12,658 nucleotides of DNA from an uncultured Lentisphaeria bacterium (GCA_913042885.1 CAJWLW010000114.1:1-12658); one strand, 5' to 3'. Positions 1-7,426 are shown, numbered from the stretch's first letter. Program-made: numbers and translations. The notes: generated by a model from the sequence alone, not told the origin.

Positions 1-144
1 TTCTACAAGAACGTCACCAACCATCTGGTAAATGACGAACCCCTGATAATCACCGCGGAATGGGCAACGCGCGTGATTCACATCCTCGACCTCGCCTGCA
101 ATAGTGCCACCAAAGGCCGGGCCCTTCCGGTCACCCACCCATGA
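1..144 (+). CDS. Gfo/Idh/MocA-family oxidoreductase, C-terminal fragment
   Basis: This is an open frame entering from the left edge and ending at TGA (142-144), so only the last 47 residues are visible. The tail has the pattern usual at the C-terminus of Gfo/Idh/MocA NAD(P)-dependent sugar/inositol dehydrogenases: a 'fy.n...hl....pl.it.ewA.rvI.Il..a..Sa..GRa..v' helix, here including EWATRVIHILDLACNSATKG (residues 20-39). The nucleotide-binding N-terminal domain lies outside the window. The stop overlaps an ATG at 141 and lies 8 bases before the ATG at 153, so it is very likely co-transcribed with the following MlrC-type gene. The family match rests on a short helix motif and is therefore moderate; the substrate cannot be told. 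Confidence 0.6.
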   Translation, partial: FYKNVTNHLVNDEPLIITAEWATRVIHILDLACNSATKGRALPVTHP

Positions 145-152
145 GAGATAAA

Positions 153-1631
153 ATGAGAGTTGGCATCATCGGCATTCAGCACGAGTCAAACACGTTCATC
201 CGGGAACCGACGACTTTCGCGGACTTTGAGGCTGGCCGCACCTGGGCGGGAGAAGCGATACGTGAGAACCTCAAAGACACCAACCACGAAACCGCCGGAT
301 TCTTCGAAGGCCTCGCGGCCGCGGGGATCGAAGCAGTCCCGATCTACTTCGCCCTGACCATGCCCTCCGGCGCGATCACGGCAGAGACCGCCGAAACCCT
401 TTTGCAGAACGTACTGGACGAATTGGCCGAGGCCGGTCCGCTCGACGGTATCCTGGCCGCGCCGCACGGCGCCGGCGCCGGGGTCGGTGATGACCTCAGG
501 GATTTCGACGGCTGGTGGCTCACTCGCGTGCGCCAGGTCATCGGCGACGATCTGCCGATGATCACCACGATCGATCCGCATGCCAATCTCAGTGAACGCA
601 TGGTCGCCGCTTCCGACGTCGTGATCGCCTACGCCACGAATCCGCATATCGACCAGAAAGCGCGCGGCCTGGAAGCTGCCGAGCTCATGCGCCGGACACT
701 TGCCGGCGAGATCAAACCGGTCACGGCAGCCGCCTACCCGCCGGTAGCAATCAACATCGAGCGCCAACGTACCAGCGCCCCGCCCTGCCGGCCGATGTAT
801 GAAACCCTCGAGCGTATGCGCGATCAGCCGGGTGTCCTGTCGAACAGCGTCGTCCTCGGCTTCCCCTATGCCGATGTCGAGGAAATGGGCAGTGCCTTGA
901 TCGTCGTCACGGACAATGACCCGGCACAGGCCCAGGCCCTGGCTGACGAGCTGGCCGGTTATCTGATCAGCCACCGCCAGGAATTCGCCGGCGAGTTCAT
1001 CGATATCCCGACAGCGATCGACCAGGCAGTTGCTGGCGAAGGCCCGGTGTGCCTCATGGACATGGGGGACAATGTCGGCGGCGGCGCGACCGCAGACGGC
1101 ACCCACATCGCCCATGAACTGCACCGCCGCGCCGACACCACTGCGTACGTCTGCATTTACGACCCGGAGTCTGCAGCGGCGGCACGGGCCGCCGGTGTCG
1201 GCGCCCGCATCCCGCTGCAAATGGGCGGCAAAATGGATGCCAGCCTCGGCACGCCCCTGGAGGCAGAGGTCACCGTTCGCAGCCTGCACGACGGCGACTT
1301 TCACGACAGCGAAGTGCGCCATGGCGGGCAGACAGTTTACCGCATGGGTGACAGTGCCATCGTTGAGACCGGCACGGGTATCACGATCTGTTTGACGTCG
1401 CTGCGCATCGTACCGTTCAGCATCAAGCAGATCACCTCGTGCGGACTCGAGCCGCAGGACTTTCAGATCCTCGTCGCCAAGGGTGTGCAGGCGCCGGCCG
1501 CTGCTTACGAACCGGTGTGTGCGTCACTGATCCGAGTCAACACTCCCGGACCGACATCGGCCGACATGCACAGCTTCGACTACCAGTATCGTCGGCAGCC
1601 GCTCTTCCCGTTCGAAGAAATCGGCAATTGA
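153..1631 (+). CDS. M81-family (MlrC-like) metallohydrolase
   Basis: The 492-aa protein matches the MlrC/microcystinase C family (peptidase family M81) across its full length. Members are cytoplasmic zinc enzymes; MlrC cleaves linear microcystin products, but most homologues have unknown substrates. The N-terminal strand RVGIIGIQHESNTF (HE at residues 10-11), an APHGA motif near residue 105, DPHAN at 141-145 and NPHID at 164-168 are the family's conserved His/Asp blocks and probably supply the zinc ligands. The C-terminal domain opens near residue 297 with the typical MDMGDNVGGGA glycine-rich block. The start at 153 places Met directly before the conserved first strand, as in relatives. An in-frame ATG at 141, overlapping the upstream stop (ATGA), would add four residues and could be used by translational coupling. 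No signal peptide is seen. Its place after a MocA-type oxidoreductase suggests small-molecule catabolism rather than toxin degradation (inference). Confidence 0.9.
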   Translation: MRVGIIGIQHESNTFIREPTTFADFEAGRTWAGEAIRENLKDTNHETAGFFEGLAAAGIEAVPIYFALTMPSGAITAETAETLLQNVLDELAEAGPLDGILAAPHGAGAGVGDDLRDFDGWWLTRVRQVIGDDLPMITTIDPHANLSERMVAASDVVIAYATNPHIDQKARGLEAAELMRRTLAGEIKPVTAAAYPPVAINIERQRTSAPPCRPMYETLERMRDQPGVLSNSVVLGFPYADVEEMGSALIVVTDNDPAQAQALADELAGYLISHRQEFAGEFIDIPTAIDQAVAGEGPVCLMDMGDNVGGGATADGTHIAHELHRRADTTAYVCIYDPESAAAARAAGVGARIPLQMGGKMDASLGTPLEAEVTVRSLHDGDFHDSEVRHGGQTVYRMGDSAIVETGTGITICLTSLRIVPFSIKQITSCGLEPQDFQILVAKGVQAPAAAYEPVCASLIRVNTPGPTSADMHSFDYQYRRQPLFPFEEIGN

Positions 1632-1664
1632 GCCGCAAAGTTGGCAGGAACAGGACAGGCCAAA

Positions 1665-1686
1665 GGTTGAAGAGGGTTCTTCAACC
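1665..1686. terminator. hairpin between convergent genes, possible bidirectional terminator
   Basis: A perfect 9-bp inverted repeat (GGTTGAAGA / TCTTCAACC) with a 4-base loop lies in the 60-bp gap between the MlrC-like stop (1631) and the monooxygenase stop (1692). The position fits a shared terminator. There is no proper T-tract on the plus side (CAAATCT follows). On the minus side the stem is followed only by TTTGG. It is therefore either a weak intrinsic terminator or an mRNA 3'-end stabilising hairpin. Confidence 0.45.
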
Positions 1687-1691
1687 CAAAT

Positions 1692-2768
1692 CTACAGGCT
1701 CGGCAGCTTCGGCACGATTTCCTGTGCCAGACGCTTCATGCAGTTCTGCCACTTCACTTTGTCGTCCCAATCGTGCGCCACCATCAGCAGCTTGCCGAAT
1801 CCGCCGGTCAGATCCCACAGGCCTTCGAGCTGCTCGAGACAGTCATCGACCGAACCGATAATGCAAAGATTCCGCGCCACAAACTCCGGGGTTACCTGGG
1901 AATCGGGCGTTTCCGGATCCGGCTTCAGCAGGTTAAGCATGTTGGCGGACGTCAGCAGCGCTATCAGATACTCGAAGGCCTCGGAAAATGTCCCGCCCAA
2001 CACGTGGTCCCAGGCCTCGTCGGTGCTCTCACCTACGTAGATGCTGCGGGAAATGCGCCAGATCTCACGGCTCGGCTCCGGCTTGCCGGCATCGGCAGCG
2101 CCGCCGCAATACGTTCCCCAATGCTGTACCACCGTCGTCGCCGGCACGAGGTTCGTGCTCAGCGGAATGAAGCCGCGCTGGCCGGCCATGTGCGCCGCCA
2201 TCGATTTCCCCTTGATCACACTCATGGCAATCGGCGGATGCGGCTTCTGGTACGGGCGCAGCAGCGTCCCTATGCCAAGCTTTGGATTCGGTGTCTCGAC
2301 GCGAATGCGCCAGTAATCACCCTGGAAATCGAACGGCGCTTCCGCTTCCCACAGCTTGAGGATCATGTCGATCCCTTCCACCGTCATCAGCCCCTGCGTC
2401 TTCGGATCGGGCAGATCGAAAAGCTCCCAGTCCGTGGGCACGCCGCCCTGGCCGAAACCGCAATTGATACGGCCGCGCGACAGGTGGTCGAGCATCGCCA
2501 GACGCACCGCGACATTGGCCGGATGATGCTGTGGAATGATTGACACACCAGTGCCGAGCCGGATGTTCTTCGTGCGCGGCAGCACATTGGCGATGAAAAG
2601 GTCATTCGCCGGAATCGGTTCCCACGCCAGCGTGTGATGCTGACCGATCCACGCTTCCTCGAATCCCAGGTCATCCGCCATCACCGTGAATTCAATGTCT
2701 TCTTCGAAACACTCCGTCCGGCATTTTTCCGGCGGATGCAGTGGCATCATGAAAGATCCAAGCTTCAT
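1692..2768 (-). CDS. luciferase-like (LLM class) flavin-dependent monooxygenase
   Basis: The 358-aa protein has the bacterial-luciferase TIM-barrel fold (Bac_luciferase family). Such enzymes use reduced FMN, or F420, with a partner reductase to oxygenate or oxidise small organic substrates in the cytoplasm. Visible signatures are the first strand MKLGSFMMPLHPP, ADDLGFEEAWIGQHH (residues 31-45), LGTGVSIIPQHHPANVA (71-87), LDHLSRGRINCGFGQGG (93-109) and the later PHPPIAMSV strand near 177-184. Where many relatives have Glu-His-His, this protein has Gln43-His44-His45. The start is the ATG at 2768, with AGGA about 8 bases upstream. It is the third gene after the tautomerase and deacetylase on the minus strand, separated from the deacetylase by about 98 bases in which I see no convincing promoter, so read-through is plausible. 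The substrate cannot be inferred. Confidence 0.92.
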   Translation of the reverse strand: MKLGSFMMPLHPPEKCRTECFEEDIEFTVMADDLGFEEAWIGQHHTLAWEPIPANDLFIANVLPRTKNIRLGTGVSIIPQHHPANVAVRLAMLDHLSRGRINCGFGQGGVPTDWELFDLPDPKTQGLMTVEGIDMILKLWEAEAPFDFQGDYWRIRVETPNPKLGIGTLLRPYQKPHPPIAMSVIKGKSMAAHMAGQRGFIPLSTNLVPATTVVQHWGTYCGGAADAGKPEPSREIWRISRSIYVGESTDEAWDHVLGGTFSEAFEYLIALLTSANMLNLLKPDPETPDSQVTPEFVARNLCIIGSVDDCLEQLEGLWDLTGGFGKLLMVAHDWDDKVKWQNCMKRLAQEIVPKLPSL

Positions 2769-2866
2769 AGTTCAGGTCCTGCGTCAGGTGTTGGATTGAT
2801 GAAGGCAATAATCTATAGCCCGACCTTTGGAATGCCACCGGAAGCAGCAGAACCCTGTGATTGCCC

Positions 2867-3763
2867 CTACTCGCTGCTCGAATCCAAAAACGCCCGGCAT
2901 GTATTCACATGCATCTCCACCGTATCGTCCTCGGAGACGGCGTACCCGCCGGCCAGCACACCGGCCAGTGCGATACCGCGTTTACGGACTTCGCAAATAA
3001 CGTACTCGTCGCGTTGCCGCATGCCCTCTATCGACAAGCCCAGACCGCCGAGCTGGTCGTGCTTGTAGGGATCGACGCCGGCAACATACAGCACCAGCTG
3101 CGGACGGTGGTTCTCGAGGATATCCGGCAAATGCCGGGCCAGCGTCTCGAGATACTCCGCGTCACCAACCGCCGCCTCGAGCCCGACGTCGAGCGAGCTG
3201 CGTTGCTTCACCGGATACAGCTGCTCCTGATGCATGGAGAAGGTGAACACCGCGGGGTCGTCCGCAAAAATCTTCGCCGTGCCGTTGCCCTGGTGCACAT
3301 CGAGGTCAACCACCGCAGCGCTGCAGATACGTCTCTCCGCCTGCATGCAGCGAATGCCGATGGCCACGTCGTTCAGATAACAGAACCCCTCTGCGCACTC
3401 AGCAAATGCGTGATGAAAGCCCCCGCTCAGATTGATCGCAGCGCCGCCGGCAAGCGCTTCGCGACAGGCAGTGCGCGTACCGCCAGCGGCCAGATAGAAC
3501 AGCCGGATGATCTCCCGGCTGAACGGCAGCTCCGACGCCTGCGTGCGGCTGGTATGCGCAACGCCCTCGAGGTCCGACAGATACGCCTCGGTATGAACGA
3601 GAGCAGCCTCGGCGCGGGTCACAGGTTCGGGTACTGCAACATCGCCCGCGGCCAGGAGCTCATCGGCCAGAAGCCGTTCGAAAGTGCGCCGGAACTTGTG
3701 CACCTGAAACACGTGGGTACCGATATCGGCGCAGTACGCCGGCGAATGCACAATCCGCGGCAT
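2867..3763 (-). CDS. histone deacetylase-family (class IV-like) zinc amidohydrolase
   Basis: The 298-aa protein is a bacterial member of the arginase/deacetylase superfamily. Members hydrolyse acetyl-lysine, acetylpolyamines or related amides using a Zn ion. Conserved parts are MPRIVHSPAY at the N-terminus, the GGFHHAF block with His117-His118 (general base pair), VDLDVHQGNGT with metal ligands Asp155 and His157, Asp231 in AGVDPYKHDQLGG, and catalytic Tyr274 in AGGYA. The HQGNGT form and the length resemble class IV (HDAC11-like) proteins. The open frame runs 25 codons further upstream, but the start at 3763 is chosen because it matches the family N-terminus and because ATG overlaps the upstream tautomerase stop by one base (TGATG). 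There is no clear ribosome site, so translation is probably coupled. No signal peptide is visible. The real substrate is unknown. Confidence 0.93.
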   Translation of the reverse strand: MPRIVHSPAYCADIGTHVFQVHKFRRTFERLLADELLAAGDVAVPEPVTRAEAALVHTEAYLSDLEGVAHTSRTQASELPFSREIIRLFYLAAGGTRTACREALAGGAAINLSGGFHHAFAECAEGFCYLNDVAIGIRCMQAERRICSAAVVDLDVHQGNGTAKIFADDPAVFTFSMHQEQLYPVKQRSSLDVGLEAAVGDAEYLETLARHLPDILENHRPQLVLYVAGVDPYKHDQLGGLGLSIEGMRQRDEYVICEVRKRGIALAGVLAGGYAVSEDDTVEMHVNTCRAFLDSSSE

Positions 3764-4101
3764 CAGCCGAACGTCTTCGAGTTCCAGCCGAACATGTTCC
3801 GGGCCGGGCTCTGAAAGTCGATATAAACGCGGTCGCACGCAATACCCAGGCGCGCCTGCAGAAAATCGCAGATAGCCTGCGACAATGCGGGCGTCTGGTC
3901 CGGCTGGAGACCGAGGCTTTTGAGAACGACATGCGCTGTCGGCGCATCGGTACCGGCGAACACCATCGGCCGCTGCGGTTCCAGCACGACCATCACATAC
4001 GCTTCCGATTTGCCGAGTTGCTCGGCGACCAGCGCCGATAACGGCTCGATGATGGTCGCCTCGTCAACCGCGATGTTGGTTGTCAGGGCAAGATACGGCA
4101 T
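3763..4101 (-). CDS. MIF/phenylpyruvate tautomerase-family protein
   Basis: The 112-aa protein aligns end to end with macrophage migration inhibitory factor. Relatives form trimers and catalyse keto-enol tautomerisation (phenylpyruvate, dopachrome-like compounds) with an N-terminal proline as base. Pro2 follows the initiator Met, which fixes the start at 4101. Lys31 in GKSEAY matches MIF Lys32, Tyr93 in DRVYIDF matches Tyr95, and GWNSKTF near the C-terminus matches the MIF GWNNSTF tail. The residue matching MIF Asn97 is Asp95, and the MIF CxxC oxidoreductase motif is absent. The gene overlaps the deacetylase start by one base. No Shine-Dalgarno sequence is present; a 7-bp tandem repeat begins six bases upstream of the ATG. 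Activity is likely a small-molecule tautomerase; any signalling role is speculative. Confidence 0.92.
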   Translation of the reverse strand: MPYLALTTNIAVDEATIIEPLSALVAEQLGKSEAYVMVVLEPQRPMVFAGTDAPTAHVVLKSLGLQPDQTPALSQAICDFLQARLGIACDRVYIDFQSPARNMFGWNSKTFG

Positions 4102-4107
4102 GACCGG

Positions 4108-4140
4108 GTCAGGTGTCAGGTGTCAGGTGTCGGGTGTCAG
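4108..4140. repeat. 7-bp tandem repeat, 4.7 copies
   Basis: Three exact GTCAGGT units (4108-4128), one variant GTCGGGT (4129-4135) and a partial GTCAG follow each other with no interruption. On the minus strand this reads as ACCTGAC units ending six bases before the tautomerase ATG. A single related GTCAGGTGT occurs at 2783-2791, in the gap upstream of the monooxygenase. Short tandem repeats like this change copy number by replication slippage. Confidence 0.95.
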
Positions 4141-4194
4141 TCAATTGGCCAGATTTCATCGCATTTGTCATCCGGTATCGTGCCGCATCTCGCA

Positions 4195-4821
4195 TCAGCT
4201 GTTCTTTCTTCCCAGAAACAACGCGCCGAGCCCGGCAAACAGTAAAGCAATACCGCCGCCGCCGAGTGCCGCCACTTTTCCCATGCTCGGCGGCTGGCGT
4301 TTGTGTTCGATGATCCAGCACGCCTCGAAGTCGACGCCGGGATAACTCTGCTCCAGCAGCCGTTTCTCCTCACTGCCGAGTGATTTGATCGTGTTGATCA
4401 CCAGGCCTTGCAGCGTATCGGCCTCGGCGAGCGTGGTGAGCTCGTCCTCGCCCGATATGTGTTCAGTCTTCACGATGATCCCGATGTTCTCCGGCATCGG
4501 AGTATTCTCCGGGAGCTGGCCGTTCTCATCGCGCATCGAGAGGAGCTGCATGTGGTACGCGCCACCAATCGGCAACGCCGGGATATACAGCTTCGTCCAG
4601 GTATTGCTGTCGGTCGCGGCCGCGTAAACGAACGCCTGTTCCAGCAGAATAAAATCCTCCATGATCACATGGGAGTTGTCGCCCGGACCGTTCTTCTCCA
4701 GTTCAGAGCAGCTGATCGTCTGTGGTTCGGCCGCCGCCGCCTGCATCATCCGAAATTCCCGAAACCCCATGAACAGCAGCACGCCCCCCGCAACGATGAG
4801 CACAATGATCTTGAATTGCAT
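4195..4821 (-). CDS. membrane protein of unknown function, two terminal TM helices
   Basis: This gene encodes 208 aa with a TM helix at about residues 4-20 and a second at about 181-203, followed by a short GRKNS tail. The 160-residue central part is acidic and polar and is probably periplasmic or extracytoplasmic. It contains ISCSELEKNGPGDNSHVIM (residues 36-54) and TKLYIPALPIGG (76-87), which look like conserved blocks. The layout recalls small bacterial envelope proteins in which a C..L...GPGDN segment follows the first TM, but I do not recognise a named family. The open frame extends 50 codons further upstream; the start at 4821 is chosen because GGGAAGGG (4828-4835) sits six bases before it and the hydrophobic N-terminus begins there. 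It could be first in the minus-strand run leading to the tautomerase, with a 93-base gap containing the 7-bp repeat. Confidence 0.75.
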   Translation of the reverse strand: MQFKIIVLIVAGGVLLFMGFREFRMMQAAAAEPQTISCSELEKNGPGDNSHVIMEDFILLEQAFVYAAATDSNTWTKLYIPALPIGGAYHMQLLSMRDENGQLPENTPMPENIGIIVKTEHISGEDELTTLAEADTLQGLVINTIKSLGSEEKRLLEQSYPGVDFEACWIIEHKRQPPSMGKVAALGGGGIALLFAGLGALFLGRKNS

Positions 4822-5061
4822 GATGCACCCTTCCCGACTTAGGTGATCGAATACTGTTACTGAGGCGATTGCCCAATACGCATAGACGTTTAACAGGTTG
4901 AATGCAAGTGCCGCAGATGGATGTTGACGCAGCACAAGCGACCGCGCCGCAGCATGAATCACAAACGTCATCGAAAATCTCGACGCCGTGTGTTATCGTA
5001 CAGGCACCGTGTTGTATCGAACACAACCCCACAACCCAAGATTCTGAAGGAGTCCTGCTCT
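4822..5061. promoter_or_regulatory. divergent promoter region with possible operator repeats
   Basis: This 240-bp gap separates the membrane-protein gene (minus) from the PcRGLX-like gene (plus) and must hold control signals for both. The clearest structure is at 4990-5027. GTGTTATCG (4990-4998) is repeated with a 2-base insertion as GTGTTGTATCG (5009-5019), about two helical turns apart. The second copy is part of an inverted repeat, GTGTT-6-AACAC (5009-5024), overlapped by GTTGT-7-ACAAC (5011-5027). Such arrangements are typical of dimeric repressor sites, but no regulator gene is adjacent. A weak minus-strand promoter (TTGCAT, 17 bases, TATGCG near 4880-4910) is possible. I found no convincing plus-strand -35/-10 pair. 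Confidence 0.35.
5047..5052 (+). promoter_or_regulatory. ribosome binding site AAGGAG
   Basis: AAGGAG lies nine bases before the ATG at 5062. It decides the start of the PcRGLX-like gene against an in-frame ATG 141 bases upstream at 4921, whose extra 47 residues are rich in Arg/His and look non-coding. Confidence 0.8.
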
Positions 5062-7416
5062 ATGGCTGACACAGATGCTGCCTTGAAACCGGCGATCTAC
5101 GCCGCCACTGCCGCTGCGCACCCCGGACTGCCCACCCTCCACGGCGTACCGTGGCCGCAAGGAGATCTGCAACCCGATGGGGCTGTCGCGGTACGTACAC
5201 CGGCCGGCAACCTGCGGCCCGCATCGATGCACCCCCTAGTCAGCTGGCCGGACGGTTCGGTGCGCTGGGGGTTGATCGTATTCAACGCCACCGAAGTCGG
5301 CTGTCACGTGGTCGAATCGGCAGATGCCGACGCACCGGCAAACGCAGTTGCAACGACCGTTGCCGATGACAGCGTCGTGCTCGACAACGGCCTGGTCCGC
5401 GTCGAGCTGGCGAATACCGGCCCCGGCCCGATCCGCAAGCTCACGGCAGCCCATCACGATTACCTGACGGCGCCCGAACAGTTCCGCCTCGCCGTCGACG
5501 ACGCATCGACCCTCAACGAATCCGAGCGCTCGATAAAAGTGCTCACCGCCTCGCCACTGCGCACGCGTGTTCGTATCGAGGGCGCACATTACAAAACGGA
5601 CGGCAGCCGCTGCCTCAACTATCGTCTCGATGTCGAACTGTGGGCCGGCTGGCCAACCCTGCGGCTCGACTATCAGTTCATGAACCTCGAGGCCGGCCGC
5701 AAGAGCGTCGATGTCGAACGTATCGGCGTCGACTGGGACTGGCAGCTGGGCGACACGACCGAGCGACACTTCAAGCAATGGGTTTGGGGATTTTTTTTCG
5801 TGCCGCGCGAAGTGCGCAATCCGCAACGCGTCGCACTGGTGTCCGACGACTCGCGCAGCGCCGTCCACATCGAGTCGCCGGAGATGCTGCTCGATACGTT
5901 CGACTATCCCGACTATCTGCGCGCGCCGCTGGTGGAGACGGACGACTGGCTCGGCATCACCGACGGCAGCCGCAGCATCTATGCGCGCCAGGAGGATCTC
6001 GGGCCGATGCGGCCGTCGCGCCTGGCCAGTGACGGCGCCGGTATGAGCCTGGATGCCTGGCCGCCGACCGCCGGCATCCTCGCCCTGCCCCAGGGCCGTA
6101 CCCGTCGTCAGGTGATCACCCTCAGTTTTGCAGACTCCGCAGATTGCCAGATCGACTGGATCAAGGAAACGCTTGGAGCACCGGTCACTATCGGGCGCAG
6201 CTATGTGGCACCGGAGTGGGTGCGCGCCTGTGGCGAGTTCGATCAGGACCGGATGATGCAGCCGGGAGCGCATTCGCGGTTCGAGAAGTACCTGCACCGG
6301 CTCATGCAGCTCGACATGCCGGAGACCATGTTCGACCTGGGCGACACGCCGGGTGCCGGTTACCAGAGCACCTACATCGGCGCGGGACAGGTGAAGCGTC
6401 GGGCCGAGGCACCGCACCTGAAAACCTACTACTCAACCAATCTCGTGGTGGAAACTCGGCAGGCGTTTGTGCCGGATTGGGCGCACCCCGAGTTTTTCGA
6501 ACTGGTATGGGAGAACAACGAGTACGACGTCATCTTCGCGTTCACCAGCGAGATCATGCGCCGTGGCCGTTACGATCTGTGGCAGACAGTCGCACGCCTG
6601 GCCCGGCACAATATCGAAGTCGACTTCCTGCATCTCCACGACGAGGAGCGACTGCACCGTTCGACCCCGGCGCATTCGGCCGATCACACCACGACCGGGT
6701 CCTACCCCAGCCATTTCTGGACGCAGGGGCTGCTGGCGTATTACTGCATGAGCGGTGACATCGATGCGCTCGAAGTGGCCTGCGGACTCGGCGACAAGAT
6801 TATCGAGACCTTCCAGAACGAGGAAATGCGTTCGAGCGTCATCGGCTTCAACCGCGAGATCGGCTGGCCGGTGCTGGCCCTCAGTTATCTCGACACATAC
6901 AGCGGCGAAGACCGGTTTCGTGCGCAGCTCGACGATCTCCTCTCGTACCTGGTCGCTTTCGACCGCGGCAATCCGCCGGGCAGCGTGAACCTTTCCGGCG
7001 TCGACCCGTATCATCCATTCACCCGCCAGTTGCTCGGCGCCTTCTTCGGGTATGCCAGCATGGTCGAGGGTATCGACCATTACATTCGGCGCACGGGCGA
7101 CGAAAAGGTACGGGCCTGGCTGGTAACCTTCATCAGCGAGCTGCGCGACGCGTTGAAGCAGGTACACAACAGAGGCGAGTCGATGCCCTTCACGCAGATG
7201 CAGACGCTGGGCATGGCGATCGGCTACGAGTTGACGGGCGACCGCAGCTTTCTGGAGACCGGCATCGTCACCTTGCAGGAGCTGATGGATTCAACCTCCT
7301 GGCACACGCCGCCACGCGAATGCAAGTTAGTGACAATGACCTGGCGCGGGCTGCCGCGGTTTCTCCATCACGCCGTCGAGAACGACCTGATCGGTCATCT
7401 CGATGTGCGCTGCTGA
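5062..7416 (+). CDS. PcRGLX/YetA-like protein (exo-rhamnogalacturonan lyase fold)
   Basis: The 784-aa protein has the three-part layout of the PcRGLX/YetA-like family related to exo-unsaturated rhamnogalacturonan lyases. The N-terminal RIFT-barrel-like domain (about residues 20-100) carries GVPWPQGDL (28-36), PLVSWPDGSVRWGLIVFNA (58-76) and little else charged. A beta-rich middle (about 100-390) is followed by a helical alpha/alpha-toroid-like C-terminal half. The toroid has polar clusters typical of the family, including DFLHLHDEERLH around His524/His526/Asp527 and TTTGSYPSHFWTQGLLAYY with His551 and Trp553, then helix pairs to the end. Known members split rhamnose-uronate linkages by beta-elimination, but many homologues are uncharacterised. 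No signal peptide is visible, so a cytoplasmic role on imported oligosaccharides is inferred. An 8-T run occurs inside the gene at 5791-5798. It converges with the SDR gene, 10 bases between stops. Confidence 0.85.
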   Translation: MADTDAALKPAIYAATAAAHPGLPTLHGVPWPQGDLQPDGAVAVRTPAGNLRPASMHPLVSWPDGSVRWGLIVFNATEVGCHVVESADADAPANAVATTVADDSVVLDNGLVRVELANTGPGPIRKLTAAHHDYLTAPEQFRLAVDDASTLNESERSIKVLTASPLRTRVRIEGAHYKTDGSRCLNYRLDVELWAGWPTLRLDYQFMNLEAGRKSVDVERIGVDWDWQLGDTTERHFKQWVWGFFFVPREVRNPQRVALVSDDSRSAVHIESPEMLLDTFDYPDYLRAPLVETDDWLGITDGSRSIYARQEDLGPMRPSRLASDGAGMSLDAWPPTAGILALPQGRTRRQVITLSFADSADCQIDWIKETLGAPVTIGRSYVAPEWVRACGEFDQDRMMQPGAHSRFEKYLHRLMQLDMPETMFDLGDTPGAGYQSTYIGAGQVKRRAEAPHLKTYYSTNLVVETRQAFVPDWAHPEFFELVWENNEYDVIFAFTSEIMRRGRYDLWQTVARLARHNIEVDFLHLHDEERLHRSTPAHSADHTTTGSYPSHFWTQGLLAYYCMSGDIDALEVACGLGDKIIETFQNEEMRSSVIGFNREIGWPVLALSYLDTYSGEDRFRAQLDDLLSYLVAFDRGNPPGSVNLSGVDPYHPFTRQLLGAFFGYASMVEGIDHYIRRTGDEKVRAWLVTFISELRDALKQVHNRGESMPFTQMQTLGMAIGYELTGDRSFLETGIVTLQELMDSTSWHTPPRECKLVTMTWRGLPRFLHHAVENDLIGHLDVRC

Positions 7417-7426
7417 AGAGCACCCC

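Noticed and set aside
186..1322. 378-codon minus-strand open frame
   Set aside because: It is antisense to the MlrC-like gene, whose family motifs are unmistakable. The translation has no recognisable motif and is explained by GC-rich third positions.
2861..3814. 317-codon plus-strand open frame
   Set aside because: It is antisense to the deacetylase gene, which has every catalytic residue of its family. The plus frame shows no coherent motif.
4108..4140. Possible CRISPR or attachment-site repeat
   Set aside because: Units are seven bases with no spacers and no neighbouring cas, integrase or mobile gene. It is a simple tandem repeat.
5236..6417. 393-codon minus-strand open frame
   Set aside because: It is antisense to the PcRGLX-like gene, Arg/His-rich and without motifs or a ribosome site.
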